From the NCBI RefSeq assembly GCF_021462225.1, contig NC_061811.1:6659663-6723662 (forward strand): a DNA stretch of 64,000 bases. The letters run 5' to 3'. The position numbers were made by a program, and so were the translations under genes. Below the pieces are notes generated by a model that saw only the letters and a program-made list of their open reading frames with translations, was not told the DNA's origin and ran no database searches. Below, one piece after another: positions 13,018 to 42,722 of the stretch (the first letter of the stretch is position 1; every line of letters starts with the position of its first letter). The DNA comes from Girardinichthys multiradiatus. Its lineage: Eukaryota; Chordata; Actinopteri; Cyprinodontiformes; Goodeidae.

Positions 13018-13764
13018 ATTTGGAGCACTGAAGAAAGCAGGGTAGGAAGGAGCAAACAATTATGAGAATACTGTGGTTACCAAAGCCTTTTTTAAGTGAC
13101 GGGCTGGCAGAAGAAGGCATACTGAGCTCAAATCATCCTTTCTCTGCCACTTACTACTTCTTTTGTGTTGAATTGTGGGAAATTACAAAAATATAGTTTT
13201 TAAAAGAAAAGCTGCTGTTAAACACTTGAAATTATATTTTTAGCTTTGTCTGAAAATCAGATTTGCAGACCCTCTTTTGCTCTTTTTGTGGTAAGATCTA
13301 CCTCTTGTGCATTGTTTGCTCTCTCTCTCTCTCTCTGGCTCTCAGCCACAGATGTTTGCGTTCCACAAGTTGGGTGCAGGACTGTGAGAATAAGAGCAGG
13401 CTCTTCCTTCCTGCTCAGTTTAGTTGCAGCTCACTTCAGCTGTGAGGGCACAACGCTAATCAGACCAAAACAGACAGAGAGGCAGAACAGGAGAGATAAT
13501 GGGAGAGAAAAAGAAGAAGAAGTATTTCTAAACATCATAGCAGGACAACCCTGCTACAGGAAAGTAGATAAAGGCCGAAGGCAGAGAGATTGCTTCATAT
13601 TTTACCTGCAGCCTGCAGTGGAAACCCTAACATGAGTGCACACAGGAGGGTGAAGTGTGTTTATACTCTGATAAGAAGTTTGAGATGAGCTGTGTTGAGT
13701 TAGTGCAGTTTTTTCTGTCTTATGGATGAGGGCAGAATTAAACAACAGCTTGGAAAATGCTGAG
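13018..13764 (+). promoter_or_regulatory. Region upstream of the rps6ka1 start codon (putative promoter and 5' UTR)
   Basis: This is the stretch immediately 5' of the first recognised coding exon. It holds a CT-rich run at about 13319-13338. I cannot place the transcription start. There is an in-frame upstream ATG at 13726, which would add 13 residues; I prefer the Met at 13765 because MEKDKKK resembles the MEQDPK start of human RSK1 isoform 2. Confidence 0.3.
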
Positions 13765-31832
<18,068 letters not shown>

Positions 31833-32925
31833 CCACTTAAAAAGAAAATACACAGCCATCCCGCTGAATGGAGCTCGATCTAATAACCACGACTTTCCGG
31901 CTCCAAACCAACCCAGTCAGCTTGCTCTGGGACGTAGCGTCCAGCCTCCAAAACCAGCCAAGGAACACTGACTGTGGTCCTGCCCTCGTCTTGTGACATC
32001 ACGTTATCCTGCTCTCACTGTCGTCCTCTCAGTGTGGGTTCGCCGGCTGCTGTGAGCAGCAAAAGATCACAATGGTGGATGAGAGAGATGAGGACACGGT
32101 AGAAGGATGATTGGGGTTGGGACATTTAACAGCGGGAGATGCAAAATTTTGGGAATGATGTGCGATTGCAAGACCAGCAACAGAAATGATGCAGCCGTGT
32201 TTTTGTTAGTGACTATGAAAGTTTTCTCTCCTGATCATTGCTGTAATTAGTTCCTGCTGCACGCTTGTCTGTCGGCCTGTTCAGTTGTCTGTGTTTCTTC
32301 TTCTTTCTTTTTTTTTTTTTTTTTTGAAGCTTTATATTCCTGGTTGTGCTACCAAATTGATGTGTGCCGACAGCACAAAGCCACAGTATTGTCCAACTGC
32401 TGTAAAATGTTTTTCAAAGAGCAGAATTAAGATGGTTATTAAAGATTTTTTTGGACTCTGGTACAAGCAGAACATTGTGGATTCTGGGAAATGCTGTTTT
32501 GGGCTGATGTCAATCTAAACATGTTTGGTTTTACAGACCATGTGTGAGTGAGTGCGAGTTGCATGACTTGCAGTGTGTGTCAGTTCTGTCTGCAGAGTCA
32601 TGTGCATGGTGACGTGAAGATGTCATGTGGCTTCTTTGTTTTGCTGCTTTTCTCTTTCTCTGCTTGATTAAAAAAAAGATGTCTACTATTTTTATGACTA
32701 TAAAACTAGTGAAATAGTTGGCTTTCTGTGAAAGAAAATCTGCCCAAGGAACAATGTGGCATGTTAAAATCTCTTCAATGCTTTAGTTTCTTGTTTATTA
32801 CATTGTTTCTTGGATTATGCATATTGAAAGCTGTTTATTGTGTTGGCTGCTTTTGTTGTTGGTTGTATTATTTTTCTTTTTGTCTTAAGAAACGGATTAT
32901 CTAAAATAAAAAGTGAAAGACATGC
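31833..32925 (+). other. rps6ka1: rps6ka1 3' UTR (inferred)
   Basis: T/G-rich sequence following the stop codon, ending shortly after an AATAAA hexamer at 32905-32910, the first canonical polyadenylation signal downstream. The cleavage site is inferred. Confidence 0.6.
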
Positions 32926-33539
32926 TGAGCAGATCGTAGCCTGAGGATGTGTTGGCCTGCAGGTCTCTTCTTACGCTGTAAGAATGTAAAGGGACACACT
33001 TACTGCTGTCCTGATTTAACTGAGCACTCAAACACAACTGGTTGATTACGCCGCACAGACCTTCCCTCATCTTTTTTTCCATTTAGCCTATTTGAATTTC
33101 AATAAGTCAGGTTTTTTACACTTTAGTCACATTGAATCAGTAATCTTCTCTAGATCATTCCTAAATCACTTCCTGAGGTAGGTCGTGCTCTCAGCTCAGT
33201 GCCTAGTCCTGCAGGTTAGACAGTCGAGGCTAAATCAACTAAGAACAAACTGTCTTACCTCAAAAGGGATCTAAGTTCTATTCTGATTCTTGTTTGACTC
33301 ATGGCATTATGGGAAGATATTATTGTATGATAAAGATGAAGATTTTTATATCTTATAATATTAAAAGCTGAGTTGTTATGACAAACTGTGTGACTTGTTT
33401 TTTTTTGTTTTTTGTTTTTTTTTATCCAGTTTTACACATAAACAGCCTAAGGTTTCTTTAAAAGAATACAAACTCTTTCCAGTGAAAAGACTTTAAAAAT
33501 TCTGCATCTGCACAAAGCCCCATGCTGGCCTTGAGGCCC
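32926..33539. other. Intergenic, nothing recognised
   Basis: Unique AT-rich sequence with a T-rich patch at about 33398-33425. Confidence 0.4.
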
Positions 33540-34560
33540 TTAGAGTACATACCATACCAAAGCATACCACTTTATTTATAAAGCATATTAAAACAGTAAG
33601 AAGGCCAACTAAAGTGCTGTGCAATAAAAAGAACCAATAACTAAAATCAAAAGCACAATGAGGTTGAGAACAACTCACTCTGGGTCAAAGGCCAGGGAAT
33701 TAAAGTATTTTTTTAAACAAGAATTAAAAACAGTGAGAGACGGAGCCTGTCTAACATGTAATGGTGAACCATTCCACAGTTTTGGACCTGCAACAGACAA
33801 AGCTTGTAACGTGTCTCTGGAATCAATAAAAGCATCTGATCTGCTGACCTCGGAGAGCACAGTGGGAGATATGGCTGCAGCGGATAAAAGGGAACAAAAC
33901 TGTTAAAAAACATACAAAAGGATTTTAAAATGTATTCAGATGTGAACCAGGATGCCAAAACAGGAGAATATTGCTCTCTTTTTCCTGTACCAGTTAAAAA
34001 ACAGGCTGTGGCATTTTGAACCAGCTGCAAGTGTGCAATGGAGGTCTGACTGATTGTCTAAAGAAGCGCATTAGAGTAATCAAGCCTGGATGTTATAAAG
34101 GCAGACGTCTCAAGGTTTCTGGTAGACAGTATGGACTTCAATTTAGACAGCTGCCCTAACTGGAAAAGGCAGGATTTAACAATCAGGTTTACATGACTTT
34201 AGTTTAATGAAGGGGTCCTTTTTCACTCCCAGATTAGTGACAATCTGTTTCTCGAGATTGTCGAGGCCAGAGAGGCAAGGTTGAGGCAGGGGTTCCTGTT
34301 TGTGCTGGATGGAAACAGCATGAACTTAGTCTTCTTCTCATTAAAATGTAAGAAATTTTAACCCATCCAATTCCTGAAGTCAACCAGGCAATCAAGGAGA
34401 GGTTGGATAGTGCCTGCACCAGTGTCCTTCAGAGGGCAATACATTTGACACTCATTGCAAAAAATTAAAATGCATGTCATGTTTATGAAAAATAGCACCT
34501 AGTGGCAGCAGGTACTAGGAAAAAACAATAGATCCAAGACTGGAACCTTCAATTCACATG
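33540..34560. repeat. Dispersed fish repeat, class unassigned
   Basis: Opens with ccactttatttataaagcat and carries wording typical of high-copy fish repeats (ggtgaaccattccacagttt near 33763; ttcttctcattaaaatgtaa near 34332). No functional frame. Relatives lie at 8920-10190 and 38500-38762. Confidence 0.5.
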
Positions 34561-34640
34561 CTGACAAATGCACATACTAAGGAAACCTGGTTTATTATAC
34601 AAATGTACAATTTCTTTTTGTTTTATGTTCTTTTGTTATA

Positions 34641-36270
34641 CAGTACAGTCCAAAGGTTTGGACACACCTTCTCATTCAAAGAGTTTTCTTTATTTTCATG
34701 ACTAGGAATATTGTAGCTTCACACTGAAGGCATCAAAACTATGAATTAACACATGTGGAATTATATACTGAACAAAAAAGTTTGAAACAACTGAAAATAT
34801 GTCTTATATTCTAGGTTCTTCAAAGTAGCCACCTTTTGCTTTGATTACTGCTCCACAGACTCTTGACATTCTGTTGATGAGCTTCAAGAGGTAGTCACCT
34901 GAAATGGTTTTCCAACAGTCTTGAAGGAGTTCCTAGAGATGCTTAGCACTTGTTGGCCCTTTTGCCTTCACTCTGCGGTCCAGCTCACCCCAAACCATCT
35001 CGATTGGGTTCAGGTCCGGTGACTGTGGAGGCCAGGTCATCTGGCGCAGCACCCCATCACTCTACTTCTTGGTCAAATAGCCCTTACACAGCCTGGAGGT
35101 GTGTTTGGGGTCATTGTCCTGTTGAAAAATAAATGATGGTCCAACTAAACGCAAACCGGATGGAATAGCATGCCGCTGCAAGATGCTGTGGTAGCCATGC
35201 TGGTTCAGTATGCCTTCAATTTTGAATAAATACCCAACAGTGTCACCAGCAAAGCACCCCCACGCCATCACACCTCCTCCTCCATGCTTCACAGTCGGAA
35301 CCAGGCATGTAGAGTCCATCCGTTCACCTCTTCTGCGCCGCACAAAGACACGGTGGTTGGAACCAATGATCTCAAACTTGGACTCATCAGACCAAAGCAC
35401 AGATTTCCACTGGTCTAATGTCCATTCCTTGTGTTCTTTAGCCCAAACAAGTCTCTTCTGCTTGTTGCCTGTCCTCAGCAGTGGTTTGCTAGCAGCTATT
35501 TTACCATGAAGGCCTGATTCACACAGTCTCCTCTTAACAGTTGTTCTAGAGATGTGTCTGCTGCTAGAACTCTGTGTGGCATTGACCTGTTCTCTAATCT
35601 GAGCTGCTGTTAACTTGCGATTTCTGAGGCTGGTGACTCAGATGAACTTATCGTCCGCAGCAGAGGTGACTCTTGGTCTTCCTTTCCTGGGGCGATCCTC
35701 ATGTGAGCCAGTTTCTTTGTAGCGCTTGATGGTTTTTGCGACGGCACTTGGGGACACTTTCAAAGTTTCCCAATTGTTCGGACTGACTGACCTTTATTTC
35801 TTAAAGTAATGATGGCCACTCGTTTTTATTTACTTAGCTGCTTTTTTCTTGCCATAATACAAATTCTAACAGTCTATTCAGTAGGACTATCAGCTGTGTA
35901 CTGTATCCACCTCCTGCACAACACAACTGATGGTCCCAACCCCATTTATAAGGCTTGAAATCCCACTTATTAAACCTTACAGGGCACACCTGTGAAGTGA
36001 AAACCATTTCAGGTGACAACCTCTTGAAGCTCATCAACAGAATACCAAGAGTCTGTGGAGCAGTAATCAAAGCAAAAGGTGGCTACTTTGAAGAACCTAG
36101 AATATAAGACATATTTTCAGTTGTTTCACACTTTTTTGTTCAGTATATAATTCCACATGTGTTAATTCATAGTTTTGATGCCTTCAGTGTGAAGCTACAA
36201 TATTCATAGTCATTAAAATAAAGAAAACTCTTTGAATGAGAAGGTGTGTCCAAACTTTTGGTCTGTACTG
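34641..36270 (-). mobile_element. Tc1-like DNA transposon (family E), full length
   Basis: 1630 bp flanked by TA at 34639-34640 and 36271-36272. The left end is CAGTACAGTCCAAAGGTTTG and the right end is the inverted copy ending ...ggtctgtactg. As in the copy at 18943, the inverted repeats are about 270 bp and include the 3' end of the transposase coding region on both sides (34804-34915 and 35998-36107). Confidence 0.92.
34804..35855 (-). pseudogene. Tc1-like transposase (family E), multiply broken
   Basis: On - the gene starts at ATG 35855 (MARKKQLSK) and ends at TAA 34806-34804. The N-terminal part is broken by stops and frameshifts around 35640-35830. From 35400 the frame is open through WSDESKF and FIFQQDNDPKHTS to a TAG immediately after LTKK (35064-35062). 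SPDLNPIE follows in frame after it. That TAG is at the same codon as in the copy at 19348-20400. Confidence 0.85.
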
Positions 36271-36479
36271 TACCTCTATGGTTCAGATCTTCAAAGAAAT
36301 TCAATATTGGAAAAGATAACTGAAGTAAATACAAAATGCAGTTTTTAATTTCTTCGATTATTTAGGGAAGAAGTTATATAAACCAACCTGGCCCTAAAGT
36401 AACAAAACGTTACACATCTAAATAAATTCAGCAACAGATAAGAAACAATGTCATTGACATCCACCAGTCTGGAATGCCA

Positions 36480-36956
36480 TCCCTATGGGTTGGGACTCAA
36501 GTGGACTATAGTGAGAGCCTTTATTTACACAGATAAGTGTGGCGCCTGTCTGTATTCAGTCCTGTTTAAGATATTTTTTTTCTTCAGCAGGGACAGAGAA
36601 GCTGGTCAGAGTTAATAGGGAAAATGGATGAGACTGAGGCAAAGGTTCACCTTTCAGCAGTGCAATACCCTAAACATCCAGCTGGAGCTACAATGGAATG
36701 GTTTAGATTAAAGCATATTCTTGTGTAAGAATGGCCTAGTCAAAGTCCATTTGAGCTATTTTGCAAAGAGGAATGAGCAAAAGTAGTCTTTAGATATGCA
36801 AAATGACCTGCTGCTGTTTATGAAATGTAAGGTATTGACTCGGGGGCCAGAATACAAATGCACCCCACACTTCTTTTTGTTGTTTTATGACCCCAATGAA
36901 ATACATTGAAGTTTGTAATGTGAAAAGACCAAGAAGTACTTCTGCAAGGCACTATA
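36480..36956 (+). mobile_element. Decayed Tc1-like element (family D), 3' part
   Basis: Degenerate transposase wording (gagctattttgcaaagagga near 36749) followed by the family's terminal region (gtattgactcgggggccaga near 36832; tgcaaggcactata at the end). No open frame. Other pieces of the same family lie at 25085, 57568 and 62460-63471. Confidence 0.5.
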
Positions 36957-37324
36957 AATAAACTGAATTAATAAAGATAATTTTACAAAATCCTGTGTTA
37001 CAACATAGATACTTAAGGTTTTGAGATAAATTATTACATTATCGTAGTATCAGTGAAAAAAAAAGAAAAACAAAAGGTGACCCGGGTGTGTTTTTACAGA
37101 TGACCACTTGGGGGAGACAAAGGGTGGGACATTTTACATGCTGGTGTGTAGAAAACACAGAACCACCAAGTTTTATGCATTCCTGTTGAAGAACACAGCG
37201 CTTTCAGAAACGAATGTTATGTTGTCTTATCAGCTCAGTTACCTTTAGTTTAGAGTGACTGTGTCTCAGTGGGAGGAGAAGTCAAATTGCAATCCAACAG
37301 TTGTGGGGTTGATTCCAGCACTTT

Positions 37325-37560
37325 ATAAGTCAGAATCACCTTTATTGGCCAAGTTTGTGTGCACAACCTAGGAAATTGACTACAGTTTCCAGCTCTCACA
37401 TTGTACTGACATTAACTATAAATATATAAACTTTAGAGGGAATAAAAATAAGGATAAAGGAGCAGTACCTACATGTATGTAAATGTACAGACGTATTTGT
37501 TTTTATATAAAGGCAAAATAAATGCTAACTCCAAGTTATTAGTATTATCTCAAATGGGTT
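37325..37560. repeat. Short dispersed repeat (cagaatcacctttattggcc)
   Basis: The phrase cagaatcacctttattggcc followed by aagtttgtgtgcacaaccta is a common fish dispersed repeat. Boundaries and class are uncertain. Confidence 0.5.
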
Positions 37561-38499
37561 TCCTATTGTTTGGTACACTCAGAATTAAAGTGGACTGCTG
37601 ATGAGAAATCACATTAAAGGCCTTTTAAATATTATAGCGTGGGCATACTTGCACAGTGGCAGCAGCTTGTATTTGAAAGAATGTGTTCAGGATGTTTCTT
37701 TCTAACCTTGTTCAGTTCATTCTAGCTTTTTATTGGAGTGTAGCTGCTCAATCTTCTTTTCCCTTTAGTCTAAGAGTTTCAACACATTTTTCTGCCTGCT
37801 CTTATCCGTCTCTGTATGCACAGCAGCTCCTTATATAACTGGCATCAGAATAACTGCTGCTCATTTGCACCTACAGCCTTCTGAAATCATTTGTGTTGAG
37901 CGGATGTACGGCAGCATTTCATGAGATAAATGCCTCTGTTTGTCCTCAGACAATAATGCTCACATAGGCCCCCACTGGACTCTGCTCTTAGTGCACTGAC
38001 GTCATTGTGCCAGTAACTCACATCGCAATGGATAAACTTCCATCTCTTTTACGCCTGCTCACGCTCATGCACACAGACTGACTGACTCGGCCTGCTGCAG
38101 CAGCAGGAAGAGAAAACTGATATTGATTACAGGGCAGTGGAAAAGAAAGACCATTGTTTGTCTGACATCTCAGTAAGAATAGGAAAGTGGTGCAGTTTTT
38201 ATGCTTGTCTTGTCTCCTTTGTTTAGCATTACTGTGTGTTTTTCTCAGGTTCTGTAAAAGTGGGGGTGTGAGTGGGTGGATGTCAGAGTGGATGCTTGTC
38301 TGATAAGTTGTTGAAGGGACACTGTGCAGCACCATAACATGCAGTTTAATAAGGTCTCTTCCATTGAACAGCTTTTTTCTTGCTGATGTATATTAAGGTT
38401 CTAACATGCTTCACATAAAACTGAATATTTACACTTATTATCCCACTGCAGCACACAGTTGTTTGGCAATCAATCATTTTCATTTTTATAGCCTTGGCA
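37561..38499. other. Intergenic, nothing recognised
   Basis: No open frame with recognisable similarity and no transposon termini seen. Confidence 0.4.
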
Positions 38500-38758
38500 A
38501 TTGTTAATTCAGGATTTTTTTACTTTATTACCGGAGGTCAATTTAATGCCATCCAGGTTAAATGATCGACTAAGCAGTTTCTTTTTAAAGACTCCGGTCT
38601 TGTCTAAATTCAGAAGCAGAAAATTTTAAGTCATCCAAGTTTTTATGTCTTCAAGACATGCTTGTAGTCTATCTAACTGGTCGGGCTCATCAGGATTTAA
38701 GGATAAGTAAAGCTGAGTATCATCAGCGTAACAGGGAAAATGGATTCCATGCTGCCTG

Positions 38759-38762
<4 letters not shown>
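38500..38762. repeat. Dispersed fish repeat fragment
   Basis: Contains gctgagtatcatcagcgtaa near 38711, a phrase recurrent in fish dispersed repeats. No coding capacity. Class unassigned. Confidence 0.45.

Positions 38763-38765
<3 letters not shown>

Positions 38766-38792
<27 letters not shown>
38766..38792. repeat. (TA)n microsatellite serving as Tc1 target
   Basis: About 13 TA units ending exactly at the TA target dinucleotide (38791-38792) of the next Tc1 element. Confidence 0.9.
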
Positions 38793-38795
<3 letters not shown>

Positions 38796-40127
38796 GTCCT
38801 TCTCAAAATATTAGCATATTGTGATAAAGTTCATTATTTTCCATAATGTCATGATGAAAATTTAACATTCATATATTTTAGATTCATTGCACACTAACTG
38901 AAATATTTCAGGTCTTTTATTGTCTTAATACGGATGATTTTGGCATACAGCTCATGAAAACCCAAAATTCCTATCTCACAAAATTAGCATATTTCATCTG
39001 ACCAATAAAAGAAAAGTGTTTTTAATACAAAAAACGTCAACCTTCAAATAATCATGTACAGTTATGCACTCAATACTTGGTCGGGAATCCTTTGGCAGAA
39101 ATGACTGCTTCAATGCGGCGTGGCATGGAGGCAATCAGCCTGTGGCACTGCTGAGGTCTTATGGAGGCCCAGGATGCTTCGATAGCGGCCTTTAGCTCAT
39201 CCAGAGTGTTGGGTCTTGAGTCTCTCAACGTTCTCTTCACAATATCCCACAGATTCTCTATGGGGTTCAGGTCAGGAGAGTTGGCAGGCCAATTGAGCAC
39301 AGTGATACCATGGTCAGTAAACCATTTACCAGTGGTTTTGACACTGTGAGCAGGTGCCAGGTCGTGCTGAAAAATGAAATCTTCATCTCCATAAAGCTTT
39401 TCAGCAGATGGAAGCATGAAGTGCTCCAAAATCTCTTGATAGCTAGCTGTATTGACCCTGCCCTTGATAAAACACAGTGGACCAACACCAGCAGCTGACA
39501 CGGCACCCCAGACATCACTGACTGTGGGTACTTGACACTGGACTTCTGGCATTTTGGCATTTCCTTCTCCCCAGTCTTCCTCCAGACTCTGGCACCTTGA
39601 TTTCCGAATGACATGCAGAATTTGCTTTCATCCGAAAAAAGTACTTTGGACCACTGAGCAACAGTCCAGTGCTGCTTCTCTGTAGCCCAGGTCAGGCGCT
39701 TCTACCGCTGTTTCTGGTTCAAAAGTGGCTTGACCTGGGGAATGCGGCACCTGTAGCCCATTTCCTGCACACGCCTGTGCACGGTGGCTCTGGATGTTTC
39801 TACTCCAGACTCAGTCCACTGCTTCTGCAGGTCCCCCAAGGTCTGGAATCGGCCCTTCTCCACAATCTTCCTCAGGGTCCGGTCACCTCTTCTCGTTGTG
39901 CAGCGTTTTCCGCCACACGTTTTCCTTCCCACAGACTTCCCACTGAGGTGCCTTGATACAGCACTCTGGGAACAGCCTATTTGTTCAGAAATTTCTTTCT
40001 GTGTCTTACCCTCTTGCTTGAGGGTGTCAATAGTGGCCTTCTGGACAGCAGTCGGGTCAGCAGTCTTACCCATGATTGGGGTTTTGAGTGATGAACCAGG
40101 CTGGGAGTTTTAAAGGCCTCAGGAATC
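38793..40127 (-). mobile_element. Tc1-like transposon (family B), truncated at its 5' end by a LINE junction
   Basis: The left end CAGGTCCTTCTCAAAATATT is intact and preceded by TA. Colinear with the copy at 47273-48882 as far as ctcaggaatc (40127), after which LINE sequence begins. The right inverted repeat and about 280 bp of element are missing. Confidence 0.88.
39070..40073 (-). pseudogene. Tc1-like transposase (family B), broken copy
   Basis: Starts at ATG 40073 (MGKTADPTAVQKATIDTLKQ). It has a TAG at about 39704-39702 after NQKQR and a frameshift around 39515-39525 (next to VSDVWGAVSAA). The C-terminal part is open to 39070 with FQHDLAPAH and NPIENLW. Nearly identical otherwise to the intact copy at 47550-48554. 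Confidence 0.88.
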
Positions 40128-40129
40128 CC

Positions 40130-41533
40130 CTCCCGGATGGCCGAGCTCCTCACCCTATCTCTAAGGGAGAGCCCGGCCACCCTACGGAAGAAGCTAATTT
40201 CAGCCGCTTGTATAAGGGATCTCGTTCTTTCGGTCATGACCCAAAGTTCATGGCCATAGGTGAGGGTAGGAACGTAGACCGACCGGTAAATCGAGAGCTT
40301 CGCTTTTCGGCTCAGCTCTCTCTTCACCACAACGGACCGGCACAGCGTCCGCATTACTGCAACAGCCGCACCGATCCATCTGTCGATCTCCCGCTCCATT
40401 CTTCCCTCACTTGTGAACAAGACCCCGAGATACTTAAACTCCTCCACTTGAAGCAGGAACTCCCCTCCAACCTGAAGAGGATAAGCCACCCTTTTCCGGT
40501 CGAGAACCATGGCCTCGGACATGGAGGAGCTGATCTTCATCCCAGCCGCTTCACATTCAGCTGGCTAGAGAGGGGCTAGCAGGACCACGTAACCTACAAA
40601 AAGAGACGAAATCCTCTTGTCCCCAAACCAGACCCCCTCCGGCCCTTGGCTGCGCCTAGAAATCCTGTCCTTAAAAGTTATGAACAGGACCGGTGACAAA
40701 GGGCAGCCCTGCCGGAGTCTAACATGCACCGGGAACAGGTGCGACTTTGTGCCGGCAATGCGGACCAGACTCCTGCTCTGCTTGTACAGAGATCGGATGG
40801 CCCCTAATAAAGGGCCCCCGACTCCATACTTCTGGAGCACCCCCCACAGGGCATCACGAAGGACACAGTCGAATGCTTTCTCCAGGTCCACAAAACACAT
40901 GTGGACCGGTTGGACAAACTCCCATGAACCCTCGAGTAGCCTGTAGAGGGTATAGAGCTGGTCCAGTGTTCCACGGCCGGGACAAAAACCACACTGCTCC
41001 TCCTGAAGCCGAGGTTCGACTATTGGCCGGACTCTCCTCTCCAATACCCTGGCGTAGGCCTTACCAGGGAGGCTGAGGAGTGTGATCCCCCTGTAGTTGG
41101 AACACACCCTCTGGTCACCCTTCTTATCAAGGGGGACCACCACCCCACTCTGCCAGTCCAGAGGCAATGTCCCCGACCGCCACGCAATGTTGAAGAGGCG
41201 TGTCAACCATGACAGCCCCACAACATCCAGAGACTTGAGGTACTCGGGGCGGATCTCATCCACCCACGAAGCCCTGCCACCCTGACGTCCGCCTGGGTGA
41301 TGACAGAGTCCAACCCCAAGTCCCCAGCCTCTGTTTCCACCAGGAAATGCGTGATGGCAGGATTGAGGAGATCCTCGAAGTACACCTTCCACCGCCCGAT
41401 AATGTCCCCAGTTGAGGTCAGTCCTTCTCAACCGGTAGTCCTTCTCCATGGCCTCACCGAACTCCTCCCAGGCCTGAGTTTTTGCCTCTGGCACCGCCCG
41501 GGCCGCGGCATGCTTGGCTTCACGGCTTGCCAA
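40130..41533 (-). pseudogene. LINE reverse transcriptase region, catalytic YADD lost
   Basis: The frame from 41533 to 40565 holds RT blocks: SGVVVPLDKKGD, NYRGITLLSLPGK, EEQCGFCPGRGTLDQL, FVDLEKAFD and RLRQGCPLSPVLF. The expected FADDVVLLA reads FVGYVVLLA, so both catalytic aspartates are gone. A second frame from 40540 carries the downstream block (MVLDRKRV, VEEFKYLGVLFTS, RKAKLSIYRSVYVPTLTYG) and then runs out into Tc1 sequence. Confidence 0.82.
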
Positions 41534-42563
41534 GCCTGTCCGGCTTTCTCCTCCTCCAGCGGATCCAACTCACCACCAGGTGGTGATCAGTGGACAGCTC
41601 AGCCCCTCTCTTCACCCGAGTGTCCAAAACATGCGGCCGAAGGTCTGATGATACGACAACAAAGTCGATCATTGACCTCCTGCCTAGGGTGTCCTGGTGC
41701 CAAGTGCACTGATGGACACCCTTATGTTTAAACATGGTGTTCATTATGGACAATCTGTGACTAGCACAGAAGTCCAGTAACAAAACACCACTCGGATTCA
41801 GATCGGGGAGGCCATTCCTCCCGATCACGCCTCTCCAGGTGTCACTGTCGTTTCCCACATGGGCGTTGAAGTCCCCCAGCAGAATAATGGAGTCCCCGGG
41901 AGGGGCACTATCCAGCACCCCTGACAGGGACGCCAAGAAGGCCGGGTACTCCGCACTACCGCTCGGCCCGTAGGCTGAAACGACAGTCAGAGACCTGTCC
42001 CCAACCCGAAGGCGCAGGGATGCGACCCTCTCATCCACCGGGGTAAACCCCAACACAAGATGGCTGAGCTGGGGGGCAACAAGCAAACCCACCCCAGCCC
42101 GCCGCCTCTCCCCGTGGGCCACTCCAGAGTAGAAGAGAGTCCAACCCCTCTCAAGGAGATGGGTTCCAGAGCCCACGCTGTGCGTGGAGGCGAGCCCAAC
42201 TATTTCTAGTCGATTTCGCTCGACCTCCCGCACCAGCTCAGGCTCCTTCCCCCCCAGCGAAGTGACATTCCACATCCCTAGAGCCAGCCTAAGCATCTGG
42301 GGATCGGGCCACCGAGGTCTCCACCTTCGTCTGCCGCCCAATCCTCTTTGCACCGGTCCCTCACGGTTCCCCCTGCAGGTGGTGGGCCCACTGGGGGATG
42401 GCCTCGTGTCTCTCGTTCGGGCTTGGCCTGGCCGGGCCCTGCGAGGAGCAACCCAGCCACCAGGCGCTCTCCGGCGAGTCCCGACCCGAGGCCTGGCTCC
42501 AGGGTGAGACCCCGGCTCTGCCGTACCGGGCAACGTCACGGGCCTCAATTTAATCCTCGTCAT
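41520..42563 (-). pseudogene. LINE endonuclease region
   Basis: 347-aa frame from ATG 42563. After a Pro/Arg-rich N-terminus it shows apurinic-endonuclease motifs: WNVTSL, a degraded E motif in [39 protein letters not shown] and the terminal STDHHLV. These would nick the target DNA. The frame is shifted relative to the RT block, and the linker normally between them is largely missing. Confidence 0.82.
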
Positions 42564-42722
42564 GAGGGGTTCTTGAACCGCTCTTTGTCTGGCCCGTCAC
42601 CTAGAGCCTGTTTGCCATGGGAGACCCTACCAGGGGCATTTAAGCCCCAGACAACATAGCCTTTAGGATCATTCGAGCACTCAAACCCCATCCACCACAT
42701 TAAGGTGGCGGTTCTAGGAGGG

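Larger units (their letters stand above)
40128..42722 (-). mobile_element. Non-LTR retrotransposon (LINE) with APE-type endonuclease, internally deleted and lacking its 3' end
   Basis: Its 5' end lies near 42722 (cctcctagaaccgccacctt on -), with a short leader and two damaged coding blocks: endonuclease (42563-41520) and reverse transcriptase (41533-40565, remnant to about 40130). It stops abruptly at the Tc1 junction within the post-RT region, before the C-terminal domain and 3' UTR. GC content is clearly higher than in the surrounding sequence. Clade not assigned; it is a type widespread in fish. Confidence 0.88.

Noticed and set aside
13246..13635. 129-aa open frame just upstream of rps6ka1
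   Set aside because: Includes a CT-repeat-derived Leu/Ser stretch and no RSK similarity; likely 5' UTR or promoter sequence.
39784..40113. Open frames on + across Tc1 family B copies (also 48265-48594, 29502-29831 on -)
   Set aside because: Antisense frames repeated in every copy of the transposon; not genes.
39977..40540. 187-aa frame on - crossing the LINE/Tc1 joint
   Set aside because: Chimera created by the junction: the first part is LINE RT, the last part out-of-frame Tc1. Not a functional gene.
41297..41731. 144-aa and other + frames over the LINE
   Set aside because: GC-rich antisense of the LINE coding region.
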